Assembly: GCF_016654005.1 (NCBI RefSeq)
Contig: NZ_JAEPWN010000008.1
Coordinates: 124,001-188,000 of the forward strand
Direction of reading: 5' to 3'
Length of the DNA: 64,000 nucleotides
DNA from: Brevundimonas nasdae
GTDB taxonomy: Bacteria; Pseudomonadota; Alphaproteobacteria; Caulobacterales; Caulobacteraceae
Below, one piece after another: positions 45,196-53,982 of the stretch. Made by a program: the position numbers and the translations under genes. Position 1 is the stretch's first letter. The number at the start of each line of letters is the position of its first letter. Under the pieces are notes generated by a model. That model was not told the DNA's origin and ran no database searches. It worked only from the letters and a program-made list of their open reading frames with translations.

Positions 45196-46214
45196 CTGAC
45201 CAACCGCCCGCAGAAGCCCCCAAGCGAGAAGTTCTCACCATCTATGTCGCTGAGGACGAAGACGGCATCCGCCTGGACCGCTGGTTCCGTCGGCGCTGGC
45301 CGCACCTGTCGAACATCCAGGTGCAGAAGATGGCCCGCAGCGGTCAGATCCGCGTGGACGGCGCCCGCATCAAGCCCGAAGGCCGTCTGACCGCCGGGGC
45401 CGCCGTGCGCGTGCCGCCGATCCCCGACGACACCTCGCGCCAAGCCGGGGACGTGCACACGCTGTCTGAAAAGGACATCGCCTTCGCCAAGTCGCTGGTG
45501 CTGTACGAAGACGACATGGTCATCGCCATCAACAAGCCGCACGGCCTGGCCGTTCAGGGCGGCACCAAGACCAGCCGCCACGTCGACCGCCTGCTGTCGG
45601 CCTGGGGTGAAGGACTGGAACGCCCGCGCCTGGTTCACCGCCTGGACCGCGACACGTCTGGCGTCCTGCTGCTGGGCAAGGGGCCGGAAGCGGCCAAGCG
45701 ACTGGCGGGCGCCTTCGCCCGGCGTCAGGCCAAGAAGACCTATTGGGCCATCGTCATCGGCAACCCGAAACCCTATTCGGGCCAGATCGACATGCCGCTG
45801 AAGAAGACCGGCATCAACGACTTCGAGATGATGCGTCCGGCCGAGCGCAAGGACCCGCGCGCCGAACCCGCCGAGACGGCGTTCAGCACCATCAGCCGCG
45901 CCTCGCACCGCGCCGCCTGGATGGCTCTGCGCCCCTTCACCGGCCGGACGCACCAGCTGCGCGCCCACATGGCGGGCATCGGCCATCCGATCCTGGGCGA
46001 CCCGAAATACGGCGACGACAAATCCAAGGAGTTGTCGGGTCCGTTGAAGCTGCAGCTTCACGCCCGCAGCATTGAGCTGGATCACCCGCGCGGCGGCGTC
46101 CTGAAAGTCACCGCACCCTTGAGCCCAGAAATGAAGGCCGGCTTCGCCCACTTCGGGTTTTCAGAAGACGAAGCCGAAGATGATCCCTTCCTGGGCGTGA
46201 AGAGAATTCGATGA
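45192..46214 (+). CDS. RluC-like pseudouridine synthase with S4 domain
   Basis: 340 residues from a TTG at 45192, with GGAG 7 bases upstream and overlapping the crcB stop. An S4 RNA-binding domain (about residues 20-80; EDGIRLDRWFRRRWPHLSNIQVQKMARSGQIRVDGARI) precedes the catalytic domain with NKPHGLAVQGGTKTSRHVDRLL and HRLDRDTSGVLLLGKG. This architecture suits RluC, which modifies helices of 23S rRNA. A unique target cannot be read. Overlaps the ATP12 gene by 4 bases. Confidence 0.88.
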   Translation: MTDQPPAEAPKREVLTIYVAEDEDGIRLDRWFRRRWPHLSNIQVQKMARSGQIRVDGARIKPEGRLTAGAAVRVPPIPDDTSRQAGDVHTLSEKDIAFAKSLVLYEDDMVIAINKPHGLAVQGGTKTSRHVDRLLSAWGEGLERPRLVHRLDRDTSGVLLLGKGPEAAKRLAGAFARRQAKKTYWAIVIGNPKPYSGQIDMPLKKTGINDFEMMRPAERKDPRAEPAETAFSTISRASHRAAWMALRPFTGRTHQLRAHMAGIGHPILGDPKYGDDKSKELSGPLKLQLHARSIELDHPRGGVLKVTAPLSPEMKAGFAHFGFSEDEAEDDPFLGVKRIR

Positions 46215-46978
46215 GCCACATTCCCCCGTTGGACCCGATGGTCGCCGCCCGTAAGGGGTTTCGAGAGCTCGAGGACCGCACTCGGCGTTTCTGGAAAGAG
46301 GTGACGGTCGCGCCTCACGGCGATGACGGCTGGGCGGTGCTGCTGGACGGCCGCACGCCCAAGACGCCGGCCAAGGCCCCGTTGGTCTTGCCGACCGAGG
46401 CGGCTGCGCGTCTGGTCGCGGATGAATGGGCGGCGCAGGGCGAGTTTCTGGACCCGCACGCCATGCCCGCCACGCGCCTGGCCTCGACCGCAATCGACCG
46501 CATCGGTCAGGCGCGCGAGCCGGTGGCGGATGAGATCGCGGCCTATGCCGGGACGGACGTGGTCTGTTATCTGGCCGAGCATCCAACACCGCTGGTCAAG
46601 CGACAGAAGGCGGCCTGGACGCCGTGGCGCGAATGGGCTGCACGCGAGATGGGCGTGGTGCTGGAGCCTGCGGTTGGCATCATTCACCAACCGCAGTCGG
46701 AGGATGCGATCGCACGGGTGAAGGCACACGCCCTGACGCTGAATGATTTCCGCCTGACTGGTCTGGCGACGGCTGTGCCGCTGCTGGGTTCCGCCGTCCT
46801 GGGACTGGCGCTGGAGCAGGGCGCTCTTTCCGGTGAGGAGGCGTTCGACCTCTCTCGCATCGACGAACTGTTTCAGGAGGAGCAGTGGGGCGTGGACGCC
46901 GAGGCGGCAGAGCGCACCGAAGCGCGCAGGGCGGAAGCCTCATTGCTGGAACGATGGTTTTCTGCTCTCGCGCAATAA
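46211..46978 (+). CDS. ATP12-family F1-ATPase assembly chaperone
   Basis: 255 residues. ATP12 helps assemble the alpha subunit of F1; the family is found in mitochondria and alphaproteobacteria. FWKEVTVAPHGDDGWAVLLDGRTPKTPAKAPLVLPTEAAARLVADEWAAQGEFLDPHAMPATRLASTAID is the conserved N-terminal block; YLAEHP and LTGLATAVPLLGSAVLGLAL appear later. Coupled to the RluC-like gene. The GGAAAG operator repeats start at its last codons. Confidence 0.9.
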   Translation: MSHIPPLDPMVAARKGFRELEDRTRRFWKEVTVAPHGDDGWAVLLDGRTPKTPAKAPLVLPTEAAARLVADEWAAQGEFLDPHAMPATRLASTAIDRIGQAREPVADEIAAYAGTDVVCYLAEHPTPLVKRQKAAWTPWREWAAREMGVVLEPAVGIIHQPQSEDAIARVKAHALTLNDFRLTGLATAVPLLGSAVLGLALEQGALSGEEAFDLSRIDELFQEEQWGVDAEAAERTEARRAEASLLERWFSALAQ

Positions 46979-47045
46979 CTTTCCATCACGGAAAGTTATG
47001 ACTTGACGATGTGGAAAGTCATTGTCATTTTCCAATGCGGAAAGT
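46975..47045 (+). promoter_or_regulatory. Repeated GGAAAG/CTTTCC operator upstream of a two-gene unit
   Basis: ATAACTTTCC (46975-46984) and GGAAAGTTAT (46990-46999) form a perfect 10-base inverted repeat with a 5-base spacer, starting in the last codon of the ATP12 gene. TGGAAA (47012-47017) and TTTCCA (47029-47034) form a second, and GGAAAGT recurs at 47039-47045 beside the ribosome binding site. TTGACG (47003-47008) between them can be a -35. The array is just upstream of a gene pair that includes a winged-helix regulator, so autoregulation is likely. Confidence 0.7.
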
Positions 47046-47057
47046 GAGGACATCGCC

Positions 47058-47507
47058 ATGTCACAAGACCCAGAAAACAGCGGCGCCATGTTGGCGGAAA
47101 TCAAACGTTCGCAGGACGCCGTGAGAAACCGTGTGGCCAAGGCGTCCTGGCGTTATCAGCTGGTCTATTCCGCGTTTGCGGCTGTGATGGTGGGCGGTCA
47201 GGTCGCGCCGATGCCGCTCAATGTCCTGGCTTCGGCAGGGTCGGCTGGCGTGTTGATGCTGCTTTGGCGCAGGTGGTCGGAAAAGACCGGCGTCAGCGTC
47301 ATGGGCTATACGCCGAAACATGCCCGATGGGTTGCGATCCTCTTGGGCGCGCTGATCGGCGGGCTGATGCTGGCGGGTGTCTATGCAGGACGGACCGGTC
47401 ACTACTGGTGGGGGGCGCCTCTGGCGGTCAGCGGCTTCGTGTTGGCGATGATCCTGTCCAGCTTGTGGATGAGGGTCTATCGGGCAGAAACGGCGTATCG
47501 CCCATGA
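47058..47507 (+). CDS. Small membrane protein paired with a winged-helix regulator
   Basis: 149 residues from the ATG at 47058, with GTGAGGA 7 bases upstream. After a soluble N-terminus (about 35 residues) come roughly four membrane segments, with TGVSVMGYTPKHARWVAILLGALIGG between pairs. I do not recognise a family. It precedes the regulator by an ATGA overlap, so the two are expressed together. Roles in export, envelope stress or signal sensing are possible; none can be supported from sequence. Confidence 0.75.
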   Translation: MSQDPENSGAMLAEIKRSQDAVRNRVAKASWRYQLVYSAFAAVMVGGQVAPMPLNVLASAGSAGVLMLLWRRWSEKTGVSVMGYTPKHARWVAILLGALIGGLMLAGVYAGRTGHYWWGAPLAVSGFVLAMILSSLWMRVYRAETAYRP

Positions 47508-47806
47508 CTGCGCCAGTCTTCGACGCGGTTATTCATGCGCCGGGGCGCTTGCAGATCTGCGCCATGTTGTCAGCGGCGGACGAGGTTGAGTTCAGTGTCG
47601 CCCGCGATGGCATCGGCGTGTCGGACTCTGTAATGTCCAAGCACGTCAAGCAGTTGGAGGAAGCCGGTCATGTGAAGCTGCGCAAGGCCGCCTTCGCAGG
47701 GCGGCAGCGCACATGGCTGTCACTGACGGCAGGGGGGCGCAACGCGTTCGCGGGTCACGTCGCCGAGTTGACGCGATTGGCGGGACTGGCGGGTATTTCC
47801 GTCTAG
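47504..47806 (+). CDS. Winged-helix DNA-binding protein (MarR/HTH_34-like)
   Basis: 100 residues from the ATG at 47504, overlapping the previous stop. The sequence FDAVIHAPGRLQICAMLSAADEVEFSVARDGIGVSDSVMSKHVKQLEEAGHVKLRKAAFAGRQRTWLSLTAGGRNAF is a compact winged helix of the kind in PF13601. Small members are often autoregulatory repressors of the operon that includes a membrane protein, and GGAAAG palindromes fit that here. Its stop codon shares CTAG with the convergent pseudouridine synthase gene. Confidence 0.85.
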   Translation: MTAPVFDAVIHAPGRLQICAMLSAADEVEFSVARDGIGVSDSVMSKHVKQLEEAGHVKLRKAAFAGRQRTWLSLTAGGRNAFAGHVAELTRLAGLAGISV

Positions 47807-48579
47807 CGTTCTTCGCCCTTGGCCTGGGTGATCAGGGCGTCGCGTTCCGCTGGCGTCAGATGGCGCCAGCGGCCTTCGGGCAGGTCGCCGAGCAGCAGCG
47901 GGCCGACGCGGACGCGGTAGAGGTCGATCACCTCCAGCCCGACCAGTTCGCACATGCGGCGGATCTGGCGGTATTTGCCTTCCGTCAGGATGAAACGCAG
48001 GCGTTGCGGTTCGATCTGGGTGACGCGGGCGGGTTTCAGAGCCTTGCCGTTCAACTCCAGCCCGTGGCGCAGCTTACTGAGCTTGCCTTCGGTGACATGG
48101 CCGTCGACGACGACGAGGTATTCCTTGTCCAGTTCAGAGGCGGGGCCGATTACGGCCTTGGCTACAACGCCGTCGGAAGACAGCAGCAACAGGCCGCGCG
48201 AATCCTCGTCTAGTCGTCCAATGGGGGGAAGCGAGGCGTCACGTGCTGGCGTCTCGCCTTCGCCGACGCGATTGGGCGTTTTCAGCAGGCGCACCGCGGG
48301 GATCTTGCCGGGGTCGGGCTGGCCCGAGACATAGCCGACCGGCTTGTGCAGCAGGATGGTCATGCCCGACGCCAGGGCATGCTGGGCCGTATCGTTCAGC
48401 GTCAGGGTCTGGCCGGGTTCGATCTTGCGGCCAGCGTCGCTGATGGTTTCGCCGTCGATGGAGACCAGACCTTCGGCGATCAGGCTTTCGGCCTCGCGAC
48501 GTGAGCAGACGCCGGTCTGGCCCAGCCATTTATTCACGCGAACCGGTTCGTCGCCGTCATAGGTGCGGGTGAAGGCCAT
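47803..48579 (-). CDS. RsuA/RluF-family rRNA pseudouridine synthase
   Basis: 258 residues from the ATG at 48579 (frame open to 48648). S4 domain near the N-terminus: VRVNKWLGQTGVCSRREAESLIAEGLVSIDGE. Catalytic domain: HKPVGYVSGQPDP, PIGRLDEDSRGLLLLSSDG with the active-site Asp, and TEGKYRQIRRMCELVGLEVIDLYRVRVG. The last motif is closest to RluF (23S U2604) but RsuA and RluB are related. Third pseudouridine synthase within 5 kb. Confidence 0.87.
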   Translation of the reverse strand: MAFTRTYDGDEPVRVNKWLGQTGVCSRREAESLIAEGLVSIDGETISDAGRKIEPGQTLTLNDTAQHALASGMTILLHKPVGYVSGQPDPGKIPAVRLLKTPNRVGEGETPARDASLPPIGRLDEDSRGLLLLSSDGVVAKAVIGPASELDKEYLVVVDGHVTEGKLSKLRHGLELNGKALKPARVTQIEPQRLRFILTEGKYRQIRRMCELVGLEVIDLYRVRVGPLLLGDLPEGRWRHLTPAERDALITQAKGEER

Positions 48580-48855
48580 CGTGTTCCGTCCAAATCGATG
48601 GCGCTGTCTAAGGCCGTGCGGACATGTCAGCAAGCCGGAGCGTGCCATCTAAATCAGCGATGACCGACGGTGGCGCATCAAGGTTGATATTCGGTCGTTT
48701 GCCACTATATCTCGCGGCATTCCACAAATGATCGAAAGTGCGGGACGACGGTCGTCGATCCTGTCGATTTTCATTTCTCTGATCAGTTGTGACGGCGGTT
48801 CGGCGGCATGGGCTGCATGATCTGTCGTATTATTGAAGCCCACAAAGGAGACGTC

Positions 48856-49347
48856 TTGTACGCTCAAAGCAAATCTTCCGCTCCCCGCTCGCGCACTGGC
48901 TATAACCGTCCGGTCCCCACCCGTCTGCGCATGGGTCTGGTGATGCGGCGTGGCATGGACTTCGGCGAACTGGGTGACGTGGAGGGCGCGCTTCGGGCCG
49001 AGGGCGTCGGTCTGGCTCCGATCTCGACGGGCGAAGGCAGCCTGATCGCGGGCGGCGTGACTGTTCTGGCCACTGCAACGGCGACTGACATCGTCGAGGG
49101 ACGTCTGAAGGGTCTGGTCGTGCCGGGCGGTTCGACGGATGAAGCCGCTCTGGCCGCCGTGCGTTCGTTGGTCGATCTGGCGCGCGCCAATGGCCTGACG
49201 GTCATCGCCTTGGCGGACGCGGTCGCGCTCGCCGCGGAAAGCTTCGGTGTGGCGGCTGAAGCGCCCGGTGCGGTGTTCAGCGACGACGGCGTGACTGTGT
49301 TGAACGAAGGCGCCCAACTGTCGAAAATCGTCTCCGCAATCGCCTGA
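48856..49347 (+). CDS. Putative DJ-1/PfpI-fold protein without the usual cysteine
   Basis: 163 residues from a TTG at 48856, with AAAGGAG 5 bases upstream; ATGs at 48808 and 48817 lack a ribosome binding site. The part GLVVPGGSTDEAALAAVRSLVDLARANGLTVIALADAVALAAESFG resembles the nucleophile-elbow region of class I amidotransferase/DJ-1-like domains, but alanine stands where the catalytic cysteine is expected. N-terminus is short and basic. Function unknown. Abuts the convergent methyltransferase gene through TGATCA. The opposite-strand frame across it (48649-49317) is a shadow. Confidence 0.6.
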   Translation: MYAQSKSSAPRSRTGYNRPVPTRLRMGLVMRRGMDFGELGDVEGALRAEGVGLAPISTGEGSLIAGGVTVLATATATDIVEGRLKGLVVPGGSTDEAALAAVRSLVDLARANGLTVIALADAVALAAESFGVAAEAPGAVFSDDGVTVLNEGAQLSKIVSAIA

Positions 49348-49983
49348 TCAGAAACGCCGGAACAGCAGCATCAGATTGTTGGCCGGCATTTCGATCCTGA
49401 GCGTGGCCGCAAGGCCATGTGACTTGGCCAAAGCTTCGACCTCGGTGCGGTCGCGCAGACCCCAGGCGGGATTGCGTGATTTCAGGCTGGCGTCGAACGT
49501 GGCGTTTGACGCGGCCAGCGGGACCTCGGCCTCGCGATAAGGCCCGTAAAGAGCCAGCAGGCCGCCGGGGCGTCGCAGGACGCGACCGGCCAAATCCATC
49601 AGCCCCTCGGTCGCCGACCAGGGGCTGATGTGCGTCATGTTCGCGCAAAAGATCGCGTCAAATGGACCCATCGGCCAGGTTGAGGCGTTGGCGGCGTCCA
49701 GAGGCAGGGCGGGGCGGATATTGGCGGCGCCGACCTGCTGGACCCAGGCGGTGATGCTGGCGCGGGCTTCGGTGCTGGGGTCGCTGGGCGTCCAGGTCAG
49801 GCCGGGCAGGGCGGTGGCGAAGCTGACGGCGTGTTCGCCGGAACCGGAGGCGATTTCCAACAGTGAGCCGCGCGCCGACAAGTGGGCGCGAAGCACGTTC
49901 AGGATGGCGTCGCTGTTGCGTCGCGCGGCAGGCGAGGTCAGGGCGCCGTCGGGCAGGGCGGCGATGATGTCGAGAGTTTGCAC
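49348..49983 (-). CDS. DUF938 SAM-dependent methyltransferase
   Basis: 211 residues from the GTG at 49983 (frame to 50019). [48 protein letters not shown] is the DUF938 block with the SAM loop. [31 protein letters not shown] also fits. Substrate is unknown. The start lies 200 bases from the TTG of the divergent PEP carboxykinase gene. Confidence 0.82.
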   Translation of the reverse strand: MQTLDIIAALPDGALTSPAARRNSDAILNVLRAHLSARGSLLEIASGSGEHAVSFATALPGLTWTPSDPSTEARASITAWVQQVGAANIRPALPLDAANASTWPMGPFDAIFCANMTHISPWSATEGLMDLAGRVLRRPGGLLALYGPYREAEVPLAASNATFDASLKSRNPAWGLRDRTEVEALAKSHGLAATLRIEMPANNLMLLFRRF

Positions 49984-50182
49984 GGATGTCTTTCTAGCGC
50001 CGAACCGGCGCCATGGCATCCGTGATCTTTTGCCTCAGACACCGGTGGACATGGATGGTTTCTTGCGCAGTTTGACGTGGCGGAAAGAGCGGAGCATTTC
50101 GCCTGTAACAGTGCGTGAACGTCACGTGCTGATGGCCACGGCGGCGTCAGATCGTCGGGCTTGGATGCTCAGGAGAAGCCCT

Positions 50183-52030
50183 TTGTCGATTCCCGTAACG
50201 CCCGGACTCCGTCCAGCGCCCACCAACCATGCCGGACTGATCGCCTGGGTCGAGCAGATCACCGCTCTGACCAAGCCCGACCGGGTTCACTGGTGTGATG
50301 GGTCCGAGGGGGAGAAGCAGGCGATCATTGCGGACCTGCTGGCCAAGGGCACGCTGAAAGAACTGGATCAGGCCAAACGTCCCGGATGCTATTACGCCGC
50401 GTCTGACCCGCGCGATGTGGCGCGCGTCGAGAGCCGCACCTTCATCTGTTCGGAAGATGAAGCGGACGCAGGCCCGACCAACAACTGGGCCGATCCCATC
50501 GAGATGCGGGAGCGTCTGGATGGCCTGTTCGACGGCTGCATGGCCGGGCGAACCCTGTATGTCGTGCCCTTCTGCATGGGGCCGCTGGGGTCAGAAATCA
50601 GCGCCCTGGGCGTCGAGATCACCGACAGCGGCTATGTCGCCATTTCGATGGGCGTGATGACCCGCATGGGCAAACCCGCTCTGGACCAACTGGGCGACAA
50701 GGGCGTGTTCGTGCCTGCTGTTCATACGCTGGGCGCGCCGCTGGCGAAGGGGCAGGCCGATGTGCCGTGGCCCTGCAACGACGACAAATGGATCGTCCAT
50801 TTCCCCGAGACGCGGGAGATCTGGTCCTATGGCTCCGGCTATGGCGGCAACGCCCTGCTGGGCAAGAAATGCTACGCCCTGCGCATCGCCTCGATCATGG
50901 CCCGCGACGAGGGTTGGCTGGCCGAACATATGCTGATCCTGAAGCTGACCGATCCGAAAGGAAGCGTGAAATATGTCGCCGCCGCCTTCCCGTCGGCCTG
51001 CGGCAAGACGAACCTGGCCATGCTGCAGCCGACGCTGCCGGGCTGGAAGGCTGAGACGATCGGCGACGACATCGCCTGGATGCGGTTCGGCGATGACGGA
51101 CGGCTGTATGCGGTGAACCCGGAGGCGGGCTTCTTCGGTGTGGCGCCCGGCACCAGCCGCGACACCAATCACAATGCGCTGGAGACCCTGGCGACCAACA
51201 CCATCTTCACCAACACCGCCCTGACGCATGATGGCGATGTCTGGTGGGAGGGTCTGACCAAACAGGCGCCGGAAGCCCTGACCAACTGGAAGGGCCAACC
51301 GCACGACCATGCGTCCGGCGAACCGGCGGCGCACCCCAACGCCCGCTTCGCCGCCCCTGCCGGTCAATGCCCGGCTATCGCGGCGGAATGGGAAGACCCC
51401 AAGGGCGTGCCGATCGACGCCATCCTGTTCGGCGGTCGCCGGGCCAGCGCAGTGCCGCTGGTCACCGAGGCTTTCGACTGGGAACACGGCGTCTTCATGG
51501 GCTCGACCGTGGCGTCGGAAGGCACGGCGGCGGCCGAGAACAAGGTCGGCGAGCTGCGCCGTGACCCGTTCGCCATGCTGCCCTTCTGCGGCTACAATAT
51601 GGGCGATTATTTCGCGCACTGGCTGAAGATGGGGCAGGGGCGTGACGCCTCGAAACTGCCGCGCATCTTCTTCGTCAACTGGTTCCGCAAGGATCAGGAC
51701 GGCCGGTTTGTCTGGCCAGGCTTTGGCGACAATTCGCGCGTCCTGAAGTGGATTTCCGAGCGGATCGACGGCGAGGCGGAGGCGGCGGACACCGCCGTCG
51801 GGCGCGTCCCGACGCAAGGGTCGCTGGACCTTTCGGGTCTTGATCTGACCCAAGCCCATCTGTCGACCCTGTTGGATGTGGACGTCGAGGTCTGGCGCGA
51901 AGAAGCGGCCTTGATCCCGGCCTTCTATGAGAAGTTCGGCGACCGCCTGCCGCAGGCCCTCTGGGCGCAGCACGCGGCCCTTGTCGAACGGCTGGAGGCG
52001 CGCGGCAAGACGGTCATCGCTGCGGAATAA
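50183..52030 (+). CDS. pckG: Phosphoenolpyruvate carboxykinase (GTP)
   Basis: 615 residues from a TTG at 50183 with AGGAG 7 bases upstream. The frame runs back to 49628 but the upstream part is shadow over the methyltransferase. GTP-type enzyme: P-loop in [68 protein letters not shown] and [29 protein letters not shown]. It catalyses oxaloacetate plus GTP to PEP for gluconeogenesis, which fits growth on pyruvate and lactate from the rhamnose cluster. Confidence 0.95.
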   Translation: MSIPVTPGLRPAPTNHAGLIAWVEQITALTKPDRVHWCDGSEGEKQAIIADLLAKGTLKELDQAKRPGCYYAASDPRDVARVESRTFICSEDEADAGPTNNWADPIEMRERLDGLFDGCMAGRTLYVVPFCMGPLGSEISALGVEITDSGYVAISMGVMTRMGKPALDQLGDKGVFVPAVHTLGAPLAKGQADVPWPCNDDKWIVHFPETREIWSYGSGYGGNALLGKKCYALRIASIMARDEGWLAEHMLILKLTDPKGSVKYVAAAFPSACGKTNLAMLQPTLPGWKAETIGDDIAWMRFGDDGRLYAVNPEAGFFGVAPGTSRDTNHNALETLATNTIFTNTALTHDGDVWWEGLTKQAPEALTNWKGQPHDHASGEPAAHPNARFAAPAGQCPAIAAEWEDPKGVPIDAILFGGRRASAVPLVTEAFDWEHGVFMGSTVASEGTAAAENKVGELRRDPFAMLPFCGYNMGDYFAHWLKMGQGRDASKLPRIFFVNWFRKDQDGRFVWPGFGDNSRVLKWISERIDGEAEAADTAVGRVPTQGSLDLSGLDLTQAHLSTLLDVDVEVWREEAALIPAFYEKFGDRLPQALWAQHAALVERLEARGKTVIAAE

Positions 52031-52090
52031 GCTGGGGTTTCCGGTCCAAACCGGGTTGCAATAAGAGCGTCACGGGTCGATCTGAGGCCC

Positions 52091-53104
52091 GTGACGACAT
52101 CTCCTCCCATCGTGATCATCGGCGCGGGCGTTCTGGGCCTCTGCACGGCGTTCGAGCTTCAACGCCGGGGCCATGCCGTGCGTGTGATTGATCCGGGCGC
52201 GGCGAACGCGTCGCTGGTCGCGGCGGGCATGGTGGCCCCGGCGATGGAGGCGGCCATCGACGATGCGTCGGTGGAGCAGGCCCAGATATTCCGTGAGGGT
52301 CGTGACCTTTGGCCTGGGTTCGCCAATGCGTCAGGAATCGAGCTGGCGCGCCGTCCGGCGGAATGGCGTGGCGGCGATGTTGATGGGATCGAGGCGCGGC
52401 TGCAGGCGCTAGGTTTCGAGGCCCGTCGCGCGGGCGACCGCGTCCTTACGGATGAAGATTACCAGGTCGAGCCTGCGCAGGCTGTTTCTGCACTGAGGCA
52501 GGTGCTGGGCGATGCGGTGGTGCAGGGCCGTGTGAGTTCCGTCGAGCGCGCGGGCGGCCTGTGGCGTGTCTCGGGGGACGGTGAAATCCTTCAGGCATCG
52601 GCTGTGGTGCTGGCGACGGGGGCGGCGGACGCCGTCGCCGGCCTGCCGCCAGCGGCGCATGACCTTGTCGCCGCGATCCAGCCGATCCGAGGCCAGATCG
52701 GCGTGCTGACACGGGCCTTGGTCGACCACACCGTGCGCGGACCGGGCGCCTATGTCGCGCCGATGGCGGGCGGGTCGGTGATCGGGGCGACGATGGAGCC
52801 GGGCCGTCGCGACACGGCGCCGGATGTCACGACCGGGGAACGGCTGATGGATGCGGCATGGCGCGTGCTGGGCCAGCCGCCTGAGCTGCTGGAGATTGAA
52901 TGGCGCGCAGGCGTGCGTGGGGCGTCAGCCGATGGACTGCCCATGGCCGGGCCTGCCCCGGATGACGAAGGCCTGTTCTTCGCCCTGGCGCCGCGTCGGA
53001 ACGGCTGGCTGCTGGGGCCGCTGGTTGCAGCCGTCGTCGCCGATGCGGTCGAGGGGCGGGCCCCTTCGCAGGAAGCCCGCGTCCTCGACCCTCGACGGTT
53101 CTAG
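52091..53104 (+). CDS. FAD-dependent glycine/D-amino-acid oxidase family protein (ThiO-like)
   Basis: 337 residues from a GTG at 52091. FAD motif [31 protein letters not shown] at the N-terminus; [11 protein letters not shown] and [21 protein letters not shown]-terminal [46 protein letters not shown] typical of DadA/ThiO. Likely makes iminoglycine for thiamine or oxidises a D-amino acid; there are no thiamine genes near. It is convergent with and overlaps the TonB-family gene by 4 bases via CTAG. Confidence 0.85.
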   Translation: MTTSPPIVIIGAGVLGLCTAFELQRRGHAVRVIDPGAANASLVAAGMVAPAMEAAIDDASVEQAQIFREGRDLWPGFANASGIELARRPAEWRGGDVDGIEARLQALGFEARRAGDRVLTDEDYQVEPAQAVSALRQVLGDAVVQGRVSSVERAGGLWRVSGDGEILQASAVVLATGAADAVAGLPPAAHDLVAAIQPIRGQIGVLTRALVDHTVRGPGAYVAPMAGGSVIGATMEPGRRDTAPDVTTGERLMDAAWRVLGQPPELLEIEWRAGVRGASADGLPMAGPAPDDEGLFFALAPRRNGWLLGPLVAAVVADAVEGRAPSQEARVLDPRRF

Positions 53105-53835
53105 TCCGCCATCGCGAAGCGGACGGTGAAGTTGACCGTCGCCCCATCGACGGCATGACCGTCAACTGTGCGCGGGTTCATGCGGAAGTCGCGCGTCAGG
53201 CTCTGGGCCGCGCGGCCAAAACCCTGGCCGTTCGGCGTTTCACCCACCACACGGCAGCCGGTCAGACCCCCATCGACGCGGACCACGCAGCTGAGGCTGG
53301 CGGAACCCGCCGTGCCGTTTTCGGCGGCACGGGTCGGATAGGCGCGCGCCATCTGGGCGGCGGACGGGCGACTGGCCCAGGTCGGGTTGTTGATCACCGA
53401 GGCGGCGCGGGGCGGGATTTCGACCGGAGCCGTGCCGCCTTCCACGCCAGTCGGCGCCGTGCTGACGATGATCTGGCCGGGGGGTGCGATGTTGCTTGGG
53501 TTGTCCGGCGGCGTCAGCGGAATCGTCGGCACGTCGATCGGCACGGTCAGGACCGGCTTGTGGATCGGCGTCGGCGGGGCTGCCGTCACGGTCGGCGGCA
53601 AGGGTTTGGTCTCAGGCGGGCGGTACATAACGACGTCCACCGGATCGTTCGGCTGATCGGGCGCAACCATGCCGCTCAGTTCAAAACGCTGATTATACAG
53701 AACGACCCCTGCTGCGACGTGCAGGACGACCGATACGCCAATAGCACCCCACATCCAGCGAGGGATGGGTTTTCTGCGTTCCCCGAAGTCGATGGGGCTG
53801 ATCAGGCCGGGACCTCCGGCGGCGCGAATCATCAT
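53101..53835 (-). CDS. TonB-family energy transducer
   Basis: 244 residues from the ATG at 53835 (GAGGGAG upstream; a GTG at 53856 is also in frame). One N-terminal TM segment (about residues 27-50, [20 protein letters not shown]) is followed by a long Pro-rich periplasmic region ([22 protein letters not shown]) and a C-terminal TonB-like domain ([44 protein letters not shown]). It may energise receptors such as that at 2756. No exbB/exbD next to it. Confidence 0.85.
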   Translation of the reverse strand: MMIRAAGGPGLISPIDFGERRKPIPRWMWGAIGVSVVLHVAAGVVLYNQRFELSGMVAPDQPNDPVDVVMYRPPETKPLPPTVTAAPPTPIHKPVLTVPIDVPTIPLTPPDNPSNIAPPGQIIVSTAPTGVEGGTAPVEIPPRAASVINNPTWASRPSAAQMARAYPTRAAENGTAGSASLSCVVRVDGGLTGCRVVGETPNGQGFGRAAQSLTRDFRMNPRTVDGHAVDGATVNFTVRFAMAD

Positions 53836-53944
53836 GATATGCACTCCCTCGTTCACCGCCCCCGCAGCGCCCGTAAGGTGAAGTTGAGCGTCAAGGTTGT
53901 GGCGGCTTTACGGCGGAGGTTTCGGGTTCGACCAACGTCGATCC

Positions 53945-53982
53945 TTAACGGCGCCATTAAGGATTAGGGTTTCATTAACCAT
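53945..53982 (+). promoter_or_regulatory. CtrA-like boxes at the transglycosylase promoter
   Basis: TTAACGGCGCCATTAA (53945-53960) is a near-palindromic pair of TTAA half-sites separated by 8 bases. TTAACCAT (53975-53982) is an exact match to the CtrA half-site and overlaps the ATG at 53981. The canonical spacing in Caulobacter is TTAA-N7-TTAA, so the first site is off by one base. Confidence 0.45.

Noticed and set aside
49628..50182. 185-residue N-terminal extension of the PEP carboxykinase frame
   Set aside because: It crosses the methyltransferase gene on the opposite strand and does not resemble PEP carboxykinase; the TTG at 50183 has a good ribosome binding site.
50591..51973. 460-residue open frame antisense to pckG
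   Set aside because: Complete overlap with the PEP carboxykinase gene, which has strong motifs.
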